From: Topomyia yanbarensis
Lineage: Eukaryota; Arthropoda; Insecta; Diptera; Culicidae
Direction of reading: 5' to 3'
NCBI RefSeq assembly: GCF_030247195.1
Contig: NC_080671.1
Coordinates: 102,659,845-102,723,844 of the forward strand
DNA length: 64,000 nt
Shown here: piece by piece, positions 12,176-24,246 of the stretch
Position numbering within the stretch: the stretch's first letter is position 1
Layout: every line of letters begins with the position of its first letter
Notes under the pieces: generated by a model
Told to the model about the DNA's origin: nothing
What the model saw: the letters and a program-made list of their open reading frames with translations, nothing else
The model's database searches: none
Position numbers and translations under genes: made by a program

Positions 12176-12450
12176 CAGCACATTGAATAACCCCTCGATA
12201 TGAACAAAAAATAACCTCTCCAGCTATACTTCCTTATTTATTTGATTTTCTGTTGCTGATAGCAACCACATTGTTTACTCTTTTATGATTGGAAAAATTC
12301 TCCAGCCGCTGAATCTATTTCAGAAGTTTTGAGAGTTTAAATGGTTTTGATTGTGTTTATTTGTAGTGCAGGTGTCGTTATAAAGTTATTGTGATTACAG
12401 TTCAGTAATTTCCGTTGCTTTGACAAGGAACTCAGTTTCAGTTAAGCCAC
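12176..12450. other. Non-coding spacer
   Basis: AT-rich sequence between the LTR-like block and the inverted-repeat arm. No gene or repeat with definable ends was found. Confidence 0.3.
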
Positions 12451-12544
12451 AGATAACAGACGTTTAGGCTCGATTTGAAACGTGTGTAAATACTCGCTAC
12501 TGAGATTCCGAATAAAGCTTAGTATGCACCTCTTGCGAAATGAG
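12451..12544. repeat. Left arm of a long-range inverted repeat
   Basis: Two blocks here recur in inverted order and orientation at 17779-18014. CAGATAACAGACGTTTAGGC (12451-12470) is perfect in the partner. A second block of about 29 bp that includes AGTATGCACCTCTTGCGAAA ends near 12544 and has one mismatch to the partner. The spacing between the blocks differs (about 43 bp here, 186 bp there). Together they frame the two host-gene relics in between. Confidence 0.7.
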
Positions 12545-12779
12545 GTCGCGAAATATTTTTCCTTATTCCGTGCGGAATTTTGACATTTGCTCGCGAAAAC
12601 TAGTCTGTGTGTTTGCTGTTAGATGTCGCTTTTGATAACTGGAAAACGACATCAGCTGTTGTTTGTTTATTTCTTTTTTATATTTCTGTTGTCATTTAAA
12701 TGTTTTAAATGATGTATTTTATTAATTCATCACGGATGTGTATGAAATCGGTAACAATTGTAAACCTATTTGCCATTCA

Positions 12780-13260
12780 TGAAGCTCTCAGGGAAGTGAC
12801 GTACTCAGCGTGAATCATATTTCGAGCATGATTAATCATAATGCTTATTTATGACGGTTGCGGATGTCTCGGGGAAGTTCAGTCTGACCAATTTAGACAG
12901 CACAATTCCTGCAATCGGAAATTTAAATCATTGGCTGGCCATTTTCTATCTAAATTGGCTGCTTCTACCGGTTCTAGAAGACCCAGGGAAATGATCGAAA
13001 TTCGCTCAAACCAAATCTATTGTAATTGTCCGCAAATCTGATGGCCTTGGCCGCCTTTACCGCTTTCACAAGTCTCGGGGAACTACTTTTCGAAACACGT
13101 TTCGGAATCCGGAAATATAACGCAAATATAACAACCGACTCCGACTCAATCGGTTTCAGGTCGAACCAAACCCTAGGCTTTAAACTTTGGCTGACGTTAA
13201 AAATCGATTATGATAACAATGGCTACTACTAAAGGTTCTGGAAGTCTCAGGGAATGCTAC
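12780..13260. repeat. Degenerate tandem repeat, unit about 80-110 bp
   Basis: A core resembling AAGTCTCGGGGAA recurs at about 12785, 12866, 12973, 13070 and 13238, several times preceded by GGTTCTGGAAG-like sequence. Spacing is irregular (roughly 80-170 bp), suggesting an old minisatellite that has lost or gained units. Short open frames here are by-products. Confidence 0.5.
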
Positions 13261-13410
13261 CAACAATCAGTACGAATACAAACCTATTTTTGGTATAACA
13301 ATTGTGAGAATCGTAATTCAAATTTATTGCCATAAGTAATTCGTGGTAATTCTTATTGCATGAAACATTAGAGAGGTTTAAGGAATTGCGCATATTGCTA
13401 CTACTTGTAT

Positions 13411-13493
13411 TACTGCCGCAAGAAGCATAATTGTCCCATGTGTATAGCGATTCCCATAGTAAATGGGACAGTTTTGCTTCTATCGGCAGAATA
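13411..13493. repeat. Palindromic MITE, copy 2
   Basis: The segment begins TACTGCCGCAAGAAGCATAA and ends with the near complement CGGCAGAATA, with TTGTCCCATG and AAATGGGACAG pairing inside. It has the same layout as 10962-11046, so this is a family of about 85 bp. Confidence 0.7.
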
Positions 13494-14085
13494 CCTCAAG
13501 TCAAATATTACACCTCAAGTCTGATATTACACCGAAAGTTAGACGAATTAACTGAATTCTAATTTGATGGTCAGATTGACCCTGTATGTAAATTATGGAA
13601 AAGATGTTATAAGCCTTTTACAATCAGTCATAATACAATAATACGTTATAATCCATTTAAAACGAGTGTATTGCTAGTTAGGCACTTTTCAATCAGTTAG
13701 GTCCTTTCATAATGAGTCCGGTTATAACAATCAATTAGGCCCTTTTATAAATTGTTGTAAAATCGCTATCAAAATTCTGCATAATGAAATGTTGCGTTAT
13801 ATACGTGCTCGGGTAGATATTTGTTAATGGAAAACATGAAATTTCAATTTGTTACATTTTGCAGTTAGACCCTTTTCAAATGTTTGGATAGAACTGGGTA
13901 GAGATAAATCGTAATTGTGAATTTATTAGCTTACGATACCCTGTTGGTTACATTTGTATACCTTATGTCAGGTCAAGGAAGAAAAAAAAATTAAAAACAT
14001 ATAATAAAATTATAAAATCAGAATTAAAACAAGTATGACCCAAAAAAGCTCCTACGCCTTTCACCAGTAGCTGGTCGAAAACACT
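13494..14085. other. AT-rich spacer with a short recurring motif
   Basis: Variants of CAATCAGTTAGGCCCTTTTA occur near 13665, 13690, 13730 and 13860. No coding sequence is visible. The right part is the region downstream of the helicase relic's stop codon. Confidence 0.35.
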
Positions 14086-16047
14086 TTACGGTGCGATCTT
14101 TTCAATTTCGTCCGAGTTCTCCGCGTCTAGCAACTGAATCTTTTTCCGGAAGTGTTTTTCGATTGATCTGCACATCATCATGCTTCGATCACTGCCCACT
14201 AGGTTGATGGTGATTCCGTTCTGTTAAAGAAGTGGGAAGAAATACAATCTATAGGATCACAAGAATGAGTCACACTTACCGAATCTACTGGTGCGTCTAA
14301 TTCGATGTAGATACGTTTCGCAATCGGCTCGTCCCTGCTAATCCATCGGCAGGTCGAAGTTGACGACAATGGTCACCTTTCGACGTCGATACCTAAGACG
14401 AAAGAATCTCTCCGTAATCTGGTGCTGTAACCAGAATCAAGTAGTGGAACTTACCCCTGGACAAAACGTTCGTTCCAACCGTTGCTCCACCGTTAGACCG
14501 CTACCCAGTGACCATCCTGGGACATCCTGCCGGTCAACCAACCGGCCGTTTTGCGTACCTGTTTCGATCGATTAACAGTTCTGAAAATAAGTTTACTTGG
14601 AGTTTACAACTGTCCTATACATCATATGACAGAAAATGATCGCTTGTCCGACGGTAATCACACAATTTCTCGTCCTGGTTGCGGAACTTGACGTAGTACT
14701 GCTTGATGTTATCGAGTGATTCTTGCTGCCGCGCCTGCCGAATGACGATCGGATTGGGTACGATGTACTCGGCAAACTCCATCACCTCGCGCTCGTACGT
14801 GGCCAAGAAGAACACCGACCAGTACAAAAAGGAAAAACTAGGTCGTACGTCCTGAACTTTATACCCCAGTCAATTAGCTTGCCGGGTGTTCCGATGATGA
14901 TATGATTAGTCAGCTTCGCCCCTTTGACGGTCTCCTCACCGCGAACGGCGTAAGGAAGTTTGATTTCCGGACAAGACTTTGCCATTTAGGCAGCTACTTC
15001 CCCCTTCTGAATTGCCAGCTCATACGTGGGGGAATGGCAAATCACCTGCAGATAGTTTTTTAACTGATGGACTCAACTGAGCACTGCCAGCACGAAGGCA
15101 GCGGTTTTTCCTGTTCCCGACTGAGTCTGGGCGATTATATTCCGTGGCGGACCGGCCAACAGAGTAGGTAGAGCCATCTCCTGAATCTTGGAAGGGGCGT
15201 TGAAACCCATCGCATAGACTCCCTGAAGTAATTCCGGCTTCACGTGCAAAGCTTCGAAAGTTTTAACCAACCAACCGGCGAAGAAGAATCCTTCCGCTGC
15301 ACCTTCAGATCCAGCTTTGATTCTACTAGACCTTAGCGAACATCTTTCATTAGCAAACTTGCATCCGCCGGGCTAAAAGATTAGTCACGGATAATTTTAA
15401 AGCTGATACTAAATATTTCGGGAGAAAATTTAGAATAGGACGTAAGCAACAATGAGATTCTCTTTGGGGTCTTTCTCTTCTGTTTGTTACTCGATCGTTT
15501 CAATATTTAGTACTCAACTCTTTGCCTAATATTTTAGTAAAAACCATCGGCTATGTACTGGAAAATTAGTGCAAACTGTTATAGTGACGTCATAATCGAA
15601 AGAGAAAGTAAACAAAGAGAGGCTGTCAATGTTCCTTATGTCCTAATCAAAATTTTCTGCAGATTTCGACTTACTTGAATGCCTCTGCATCTTTCGCGGA
15701 GGAAGCTGTTTCTCCATTTTCTCTTGCAGCTTGTTTTTCTTCAGGAGCTGCTAGAGTCAGAATTTCCGTAGCTACCGAACTCCAAACATCAGGTGCAGCT
15801 TTGGTTCTACTGCCGGTGGACTAGGTTTTTCCGCATTCTCTTTCTTTGGACTGCCAGCCACCGGCTCTGAATCCTTATCCTTGGTGATATGTACTCAGTT
15901 CGTTAGCGTATTTGTACTGAAAAGAAAAATTCAAATCCCATTCCAATGATCGCTTCAAAAATAGGTTATAACAAAAAAACACTTACCGAGTGCAGAAATT
16001 TCTTGATCCGTCGTCTTTTTGACCCAGTTAACGGCAGCGCTTGCCAT
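14086..16047 (-). pseudogene. Dbp80: DDX19/Dbp80-type DEAD-box helicase relic with introns
   Basis: In the intact family this is an ATP-dependent RNA helicase that works at the nuclear pore in mRNA export. A start-like ATG (16045-16047) opens a 61-nt exon ending at a GTAAGT donor. Further exons are visible at 15916-15675 and from 15372, and a last intron near 14280-14220 has GTAAGT and CAG ends. Family blocks follow in order: an acidic N-terminal region, [20 protein letters not shown], a Q-motif region, the Walker A block [48 protein letters not shown] and a C-terminal EIEKIAP before TAA. It is broken by many frameshifts and stops. The stretch between GTPGKL and the motif III region, which should carry the DEAD box, is deleted. 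Retained introns mean it arose by DNA duplication, not by retrotransposition. Confidence 0.88.
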
Positions 16048-16363
16048 CGTTTCGATCGGGTATTAAAATTCAATAGCAAGGTACAAAGTATGAGAAATCG
16101 TACTGAATCAGCACGGGTACTGTCCCTCGGGTTGTTTATTCCTTGCAATTCGCTGAAATTTTGACCAGAGCGACCTTGCGGAAAAAAACGATGCCTTCTT
16201 TTGCCTGCTCACTTCCCTGCCATGAAACCGATGATGAGCGCTTATTCCAAACGGTTAGCCGATCGAACATGACGTGCCATTATGTTTGTTCTGTGAATTG
16301 ATAAGGACATCTAGATATGCAAAGGAATGTTTGGAGGAGGGATGCTACTGGTAAATACATACC

Positions 16364-17319
16364 GAAAGAGAAAGTCCTTTCCAAGCATCTTGATGTTGTG
16401 TTTTCTGTTGGCCCATTATCACTGCGTTCTCTTGCTGGGTGATTACCATAATATGTTGTTGGTGTTCGATCTGAAAAAAATCATAATAAAAAATATCCGT
16501 AAATGAGTGAACTCGAGCTTTTTAAAGAAGAATAGGGTATTACATTACAATGTACTAAACACGGTACTGATCCTTTCGAAATAAAAAAGGTAATAAAATT
16601 GTCTCACCTTGCCGCACCAACTGAATAAAAAAGTCCTCCTGCACACCGCATGGTACGGTATAGTATGCTGCTGCTACTGTGTTTGAATATGCTGTTGCTA
16701 TCTTTTTTGCAGTTGGTCAATGGTCTTCTACATTTGGCTTGGATCTATTGCACTAATTGCGGTTGCTGACCAGGTTGTACCGTCGGTTGAACGTTATTGC
16801 TACCGACCTTTAGGATGATGGTCGTGGTCTGAAAGAAATCTTAATTTTCTGATGTTGTGGTTGAAGGTGGTTCTGCTGCTGAGCTTGCTGTGAAATGTTG
16901 GCGATAAGCACTCGAATATTGATTGCTTACTGCTGCTGGAATGGAATCACGAGCACTGTGGAGGCAGTGATATTTTCATGCAAGGAACTGGTAGGAACCA
17001 AGGCTGGAATATGACGTTTGTGCTTGAATCCGATTTCTCTAAATCAGGAAGGCAACCGCTGGTAAAAATAGTGGCAGACAAGTTTTAAGGCAGAATGTGC
17101 CGATGAAATGTTTTCCGATGTGTCCATCATTCGTAAACTCCTGTTGTTCGTTTGAGCAGTAATTGCTATGTGGTCCTTTTTGAGGAGTTGTGGGCTGTTG
17201 CTGGATTTAGAGTAGTTGGTACTGCTGCGGTTGTATCGATTTAATGTTGGTTGGCTGATTGCCAGATCCAGGATGTTGAGACAAGATTAGTTGAGCTGAT
17301 TTGCTTTGTTCGGGTGTGC
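16364..17319 (-). pseudogene. Broken Q-rich gene fragment with introns
   Basis: Minus-strand sequence reads as glutamine-rich coding exons split by introns with CAG acceptors and GT donors. One exon starting at about 17319 reads TPEQSKSAQLILSQHPGSGN; another (about 16470-16364) reads IEHQQHIMVITQQENAVIMG. A middle exon contains TTIILKVGSNN and Q-runs. Stops and frame changes interrupt all but the short exons, so it is probably a pseudogene. The composition suggests a metazoan transcription or chromatin cofactor, but I cannot name the family. It lies upstream of the helicase relic on the same strand, consistent with one duplicated block. Confidence 0.55.
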
Positions 17320-17431
17320 TGCAAATAATATTAATTATTTAAATTTAATTGTTTAAAACTAGAAACAATCACACTTCTAGTAATATTTTTAAACTTACCA
17401 TTCAAATTCGAAATATTGAATTTCTAAACTA

Positions 17432-17523
17432 CGAAATTTTGACAGGTTGCGATGAAAAAAATACAAAAAATTACCAATCTTGTGTTTTCTTATATTTTTT
17501 CATTGCAACCTGTCAAAATTTCG
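17432..17523. repeat. Foldback MITE, 92 bp
   Basis: CGAAATTTTGACAGGTTGC at the left pairs with GCAACCTGTCAAAATTTCG at the right, and pairing continues through an A/T-rich stretch to a short loop. No coding sequence. It lies next to the right-hand inverted-repeat arm. Confidence 0.75.
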
Positions 17524-17778
17524 CGAGCCTCCATGCGAAATAATACCGATGACCATTATTTCGCAAGGAAAAAGTTTGCCTTGGTGACAGCGCATAGAAA
17601 CCAGCGCTGTCTCGCGGAACTATTATGAAACTTATCGTTTGTCGAACCGTGTCTCAGCTAACTTCATTTTTCGTTATCGTTTTCGCGAGAGCTGCGTACC
17701 GCTTACGAAATGGAAACGAAATTTTTTTTCGCGAACATTTCGCGACGTTTTTTATGCATAGGTTTCGCATAGGAAATT

Positions 17779-18014
17779 TCATTTCGCAAGAGGTGCATAC
17801 TTAGCTTAAATCAGACGTCTGAAACACGTTTGGCAAACGTTTGTAGATGGCGCAGTGATCGATACAATGCAGTTAGAGTGCAGCTGTCAAACACGTATAG
17901 CAAAGAGTTGCGCAGATGGCAATAGTGAAACGCTGATTTCCAACGTTTATCAATTTGAAAGTTTACACAGGTTTTTGAAGAAATTTTGTTCTAGCCTAAA
18001 CGTCTGTTATCTGT
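17779..18014. repeat. Right arm of a long-range inverted repeat
   Basis: This is the partner of 12451-12544. TTTCGCAAGAGGTGCATACT lies in 17783-17802 and GCCTAAACGTCTGTTATCTG at 17995-18014. The 5.2 kb between the arms contains the helicase and Q-rich relics. The arms could be two independent copies of one MITE family or the termini of one large element. Confidence 0.65.
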
Positions 18015-18980
18015 TCACATACGGCTTTCAAGCAGTCGGAAACAACGGAGGGTACCAATTAGTTGTAGATCAACCGAAACTACTGGAACAAGTCGATCGG
18101 AAATGCAATCCGTAGATAACCGGAGGTTTTACGTTCAATTATGTACCAGACAAAGAAAAATATCCCCGGGCTGTCTGTTTACTCACTTGAAATTGTTGTG
18201 CTTCGCATACCGAATCGTTTGCCAGGTATATAGAGTTCTATGCAAATCATTGCACTCACACCACTTGGGTGGTTTGTTTTCCTGCAGCTGTCATATGTAA
18301 AACTGTCAGCCAATTTAAACATTTGAAATAGGTCGCATAAAGTATTTACAATGGTGCTAAAATGCTCTTTGTCACTGTAAAAGTCATTCCGAAGACGTAC
18401 AATGCCGTTTGTTAAGATTACAGCATGAAAATAATCCGACTGAAAAGTTATTTTCGATTTGTTTTTCTCCACCTATGACAGTTGGAGGAAAACAAATCGT
18501 CGAACACACTAATAGCCGTAAGCACAAATCCGTACTAACTGTTTTTAAACCGGACTAACTTTTAAACCGGCCTAAAATATTTGGTAAGCTTTAATCAAAC
18601 GATGCTGTCATTTATATGGCTGCGTTCTGATCTGCGTTACACATCAATGTTAAAAAACAACAAATTCAAGTTAAAGAAAATGAGTAAATTCATTCAGATA
18701 TTTTCATGCAGTAAAATAGCTTTTCTTCGCCAAATATCTCGTTCCATAGGGTTTGAGAACAATTTTGTCAACTTGTTGCCGATATGTTTCTGAACATAGA
18801 ACTTTAACGTGTTGGATAGTTGAAAGTTGGCCGATGATGTACAGTACTTTGTAGTGACATAATATGCACAAAAGAAAATAAAATGATAAACAAATGCATG
18901 TTTTTATTCAGTTTGAATAGGCGTTCGTCGAGTTAGAGGTGGCTGAACCATCGGTTGTAATTGGTGCCATGATAGTTATT
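18015..18980. other. AT-rich non-coding DNA
   Basis: No gene was recognised. A block at about 18595-18665 (TGGCTGCGTTCTGATCTGC) resembles 21567-21630 (TTGCTGCGTTCTGATCAGC), so a low-copy repeat is shared between the two places. Confidence 0.4.
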
Positions 18981-19215
18981 TCTCGACAAAAATATGATTA
19001 CTGGTTAAAACCCAACTGTCAAAATTCTCTTTGAAAGGAAATTCCGGACAAACCGTCGCTGGATAAACACAGTTCATAGCAGTTAATGTAAGAGAAAATT
19101 TTTCTCTTTTGTCTACTGCCAACATCTGTGATTGGCGAGTAACGTTTTGTCCGGAATCCTCTTTCAAAGAGAATTTTGACAGTTGGCTTTTAAGCCGGAA
19201 TTATGTTTGTCGAGA
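18981..19215. mobile_element. MITE with TCTCGACAAA ends, copy 1
   Basis: Ends TCTCGACAAA and TTTGTCGAGA are inverted, followed inward by the shared AACTGTCAAAATTCTCTTTG block and its complement, so most of the element folds on itself. Related copies are at 25066-25302 and 25671-25815. No coding capacity, and no target duplication longer than a few A/T bases. Confidence 0.8.
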
Positions 19216-20794
19216 TTTCATACTTTGATTAAAAAATTGGTTAAAATATTTCAATTTGAATGTAAAATGAACTGTGAGTGTCATTCTAATTGAACATGAT
19301 ACCTATCGACGTGGGGGAAAACATTTATTTTCGTTTCAAGTGAATTTTCACAAGTTTGGAATAAAGATCAATTATCAATGAAGGTCTGCGAATTAAAATT
19401 ATACACGTTTTTCAGCGAGGTTTAAATAAAAAGTAAACAAAGATCAAACAGAAAATTAAACTTTGACAGAATAATCATTTATATTCACGAGCGTTATATT
19501 TAATTTTTTTTTTTGCACTGTGGCAGACAGAATATAGATATATTTCTATAATTCATCAATGCAAATTTGAACGATTTATGCCAAAAATCGATATAAATAT
19601 ATTGATCACCGTTGTGTTCGCAATAAATTTCAAAATATTTTGTATTTAGATGTTTTATGTGATTTTATTCTTATTGGTACATTGCACATATTTAAAATCA
19701 ATTATTTAATCTGAGCTTAGGGTATTTGTGGAGCTAATTTCTAAGATGTTAACATTCTGATTCAGTTTGTTAACAACGAGTGTAAGAAAATTCATAAAAC
19801 ATTGTATTTTACGATCTATATTCAATTATCATTTGTTTGGATCTATCCCCTAAAAACAATAATTTTCTTCCGTTATTTACTTTCTTTGATGTGGAATACG
19901 ATAGATATATAGGCAATAATTCGTGAAAATATGTTATCGATTTATATTAACGAATTAAATGGTCCCGCTTATTCTCCTAGCTATAAGCAAAAAGAAAAGA
20001 ATCAGAAAAATTCTTATTGTAGTTCTGTTTCTAATTCACAAAAACAACTTTGATTTAAATTGATCTCAATTTATCCAAACGTGCTCTACTGTAACCCTTT
20101 GATGTGCAATTGGAATCAAGCGTGTAGAGAGAAGGAAAGAACGAGGAAATAAAAAAAAATGCGGGTAGATAAACACGGTAAAAAATCTTTACCCATTTTA
20201 TATATTCAAATTGCCTATTTTCGCAAGTTATTCGAGCTGTCAAAAAATGGGTATTTTATTGCTTCTAACAATTGGTGCTTTTTATTCATTTCACAACTAC
20301 TCGATGAGATAATGTCAATGGATATACTGATCTTAATAATGAGTGAAAAGTCATTAAGAATTATTTTAAGCGAGTTAACCTGCAAACTAAGGTTCGTAGC
20401 GGAAGCTGCAAATTACCGGCCTGCAGTACGTGGCGAAAACGGAACATTTCGGCAATGCTCATAAAAACGGCTGTTTAAACTACTGAGGATGTTGCAAATA
20501 TGCGTTTGGCATTTTTAGAGCAGCTAAAAGATCCAGCCATTAAAAATATATCCAGTTGGCGGTTTTATTTTGTTAAGTAGTTAAGGAGAATGTGAAATGA
20601 ATATTATTTTATGTTTTTTTTTAATTCAGAAAAAATTCATTGACAGTATTTTTCATTCTGGCGCGATTTTCATGAATGAATATTTTTCACAAGTTTTGTT
20701 GTAACAGTTTTGCGAAAAATAAAGGGTGAAACATATCCAGGTTGACGTACAAAAGCTGTATTCATTTATGGATACGAACTCTTCACCCACTTAA
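19216..20794. other. AT-rich non-coding DNA
   Basis: No gene, RNA or element with definable ends. Near 19277 lies a diverged single arm of the 1786-1902 foldback family. The rest looks like intron or intergenic sequence. Confidence 0.35.
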
Positions 20795-21307
20795 GCTGTG
20801 AACCATTTGGCGATTTATTTAATCTTTAGTTAAAATTTGACGGTTCGAAAGTTCATTTCTCTTGAATGGAAAAATTTAACCGAGAGAGCGAACCATTTCA
20901 AAAGTTGACATAAGGATAGTTATTTAGAATTGACAGCTGCGATTAGCACAAGTTGGTAGAGGTGTGAACATTTGTCGATATTTAAAATTAGTTTTTTTCT
21001 TATTACATTAAGTATGACAGTCATACCCTCGAAAAGTAAACATCCACATCCTGAAATAACCCAAACAAATCTTAACACAACACGTTATCGTTTCCATCTT
21101 TATCCCTTAATTTTGTATTGAAAAATGTTGACAACCTTAATTAGGTACAGAAAATGTTGCCACCTTTTTATTCTGCATCATGTGCAAAATTTTAACCATC
21201 GAGCTGTCAATTTTAACCATGCTCTAGAGTAGGGTTATTTTGCAAATAGCTTTCGAAGTGTCAGATTTTAACTAAAAGTTAAGAATTTCACCAAATGGTT
21301 CACAGCC
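20795..21307. mobile_element. TTAA-flanked MITE, 513 bp (piggyBac-type?)
   Basis: The ends GCTGTGAACCATTTGG and CCAAATGGTTCACAGCC are inverted repeats, and TTAA lies directly outside both (20791-20794 and 21308-21311). TTAA duplication is the hallmark of piggyBac-like elements. Inner sub-terminal sequences (TAAAATTTGAC and GTCAGATTTTAACT) also pair imperfectly. No transposase is encoded. Confidence 0.78.
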
Positions 21308-21311
21308 TTAA

Positions 21312-24246
21312 TGGGTTATTCCACTTTTATTGAAAATGCGTAGTTTTCTGCGCATTAATTGGTATTTTATTTTATTAGTGTAGTTCGACAGTGCTTGTCT
21401 TTCCTACCTGATAAACTGGCTTATTTATTGCCATCTTTATTGCGAGCAAAGAGAGCCATATTTATCCAGAAGAAAGCCGAAGAGAGGATTGAAAATAACG
21501 AAATGTATGCAAGAGAAGCATGACAAATTTTTGCATATTTTTGTCTTTTTCCGGTAACATGATGCTGCCATTTGCATTGCTGCGTTCTGATCAGCAATAC
21601 ACGGCTATGTTAAAAAACTGTACAATAAAGTTAATTTAAAATTCACTGTTTATGCCATTTAATAGTCTGATTTTTTCGAGAATTTTTTTATTGTTCAATA
21701 AAATGGTGAATCGACATCTTGTTGAATGGGATTTATAACATAAGTATTGTATCAAATAAAATATTTTTTTCGAACAATCTATCTCCCGTGATTTTTGACC
21801 TAGCGCCAAAAACTAAAGTTTTTCTGATTCCTTATGTCAATAGCGATGTACGTAGGATTTTTTCGATATTTTGATTTTAAGCGAAATGGCGCAGTTTTGA
21901 GTGAAAAAACATAGAGAATGTCATAAAAATCTACACAAAACCGTTAATCAATAAAAAGGTAAGCAATAAAAAATTTAACCCTGCGTACGTGACTAGAAAA
22001 ATCTATTTTGAATAAACTGTAAAAATTTCAAAGCGACCAAAAATCATTTGCTCGAGTTACATTTCCGGCCAGTGATTTCGAGAAAAACGCGGTTAAAGTT
22101 TGCAGTACACATTGATTATACATAAGAAGCGTTGCGGCAAAATTGAAAATTATATTTTTGAATTGTTTTCGTTCTCCATGTTTTGGGATATAATTTTTTA
22201 CATCCTAAAGCACATTTTAGACTAATAAATAGAAAATCGATTGTTTTAAAATTCTACAGTGGAGCAACCGCCTAAACAATTTATTATTTAAGATCCATAA
22301 TTGACTAAAACGTTATTTTGCTAATAATGGTGCATACTATCGAGAACGTTATAGAGTTATATTGTTAGGCGCTAGCCACTCCAAGGGCTTGAATAGCTTC
22401 TCTAACATTACACTTAGTAGTTTGTCAGTTCAGCCAAATCTAACTGTTCCAAATCAAATCAAATGCTTATAGAAAAAGAGTGGAAGCTTACATCTTTTGA
22501 AAAGTTTGTATCATTTGCTGTTCTGCAACAGATTAAAAATGCTATAAAAATTATTTATTTGCTTCAGATAATTATGTCGTCCGTGGAATGGAAATCTGAA
22601 ATTTTAGCCTGGTGGGACTTATTATACCATCCTACCCAACTAGTCTACTAACCATGCATATAGAATTTGACAGACCTACTTTGCTGAAAATGAAGTAATT
22701 CAAATTATCAGCACGATTATCCAATAATGCCTGAAATACCAAAAGTCCAGTAATTTTAATTAATAAAAATTATAATTAGTTACTTCCTATAGTCTGCCAT
22801 CTGTCTGATAATGAATTGACAATTATAAATTTACAAATTGAACCTGATACTGGATGCAGACTAAATTTCTTGGACCAATCGTTCTGAATTTTGCACAATT
22901 CTTCTTCTTCACATAATTGCCCAGGCAACTACAAGAGCTTTTTGCAAACTGCTAAATATTATTATTTTACAATAACATGTTAATCGTTGTTTTAGCAATA
23001 ATCGGACTTTGGTTTTAAAATACTACACAAAATTGAAAATCGACCAAAAAATAAAAGCTCCATTAATTACTTGTGAAATGCTGTGAAAAACAACTGTGCA
23101 AATGTATCAACGTTTGTCCAGTAGATTTTGAGTTATGGTGTATACCGCAAAACAAGATTTCGATGTGGCGCCTGACTGAAAAGACAAAGAATCTTTGCAT
23201 CGAAAAAAAATTATAGTATCCAATTTTTTGCCGATAATACTTTACACAACCCACCCCCCTTAAGTTCCGACACGATTTAAGCGATTTTTCCGTATTCAAC
23301 TTTTTGCGTCATTTTGCCAAGTCATCTGTCTAGTCTCAGCTTTCTCAGCTCTTTCATACCCTGTGCATATCTGTTCGATCATAAAGAATTAAACGAAATT
23401 TTGTACTACCGCGGAAATGCAAATCGTTCAAGATATACTACGAAACAATACAAGCAAGCTCCGATAACATTTAAATAACGATCAAAATGAGAATATTTGT
23501 AACAGTTTGTTTGCCGTCATATTTAAAAGTGTTGCTTAGGCTATATGGCATGGCTTCATTTACAATTTTTTATTCAATCTTAGTTTTGAACTCTTTCAAA
23601 AGCAGTAATAATATAAATAAACTTCCACTTGCTTACGGTGTTCTTTGTGGGAAGATACAACTAGAAAAGGGAACAAATTGTGATTATATATTCTTTTCCT
23701 TATGTAAAAATAACTAAAAAATTGTGAGCAAATTAAACTTCACTCATTTTGATAGCCATAGGTAAACTAACGAACGAAAACAATTTTCATCTCTGAATCC
23801 AATTATAAAATATCGTTCGACAGTTTGTTTCAAAATGATTCGACTTCTGCTAACCTGCAATATAACTCTTCGATGTGGCGTTTTGAAATGAGCGTGTAGC
23901 ACCTTCTAGATATAGGACGATAAAGAATATTTAAAAAAATGCATTTAAAATTCGATTACACCTGTTTATCGTACGGGATAAAACTTGCTTACTTGCCCTC
24001 ATATGGTTTGTGTGCAACATGGGCCATAATATTGCACATAAAGATCGAAAAGTTGATTCAAATTATTGAGATGCATGCAAGTGGAACATGGCGGCCTTTT
24101 ACACTGTTTTCATTTGGCTTCGGGATGCAGCCATTTCTGCAATGACAGGTACTAACGTCTTAGGCCGGACTAAACTCAGGCCTAAAATCAAAGATAGTAC
24201 CGTGTGGCGGTACCAACTAGATTCAAGCTTACCGCTATAAGAAGAC
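21312..24246. other. AT-rich non-coding DNA
   Basis: No gene was recognised in this 2.9-kb stretch. A block near 23110-23160 (GATTTTGAGTTATGGTGTA and GCAAAACAAG) recurs near 56257-56302, indicating an interspersed repeat. Several short frames are present but have no domain. Confidence 0.4.

Noticed and set aside
10962..13493. CRISPR-like array from the recurring short palindromes
   Set aside because: Only two copies far apart, no regular spacers, and the genome is eukaryotic.
15073..15270. Functional DEAD-box helicase
   Set aside because: Walker A is intact, but the gene around it has frameshifts, stops and a deletion removing the DEAD-box segment.
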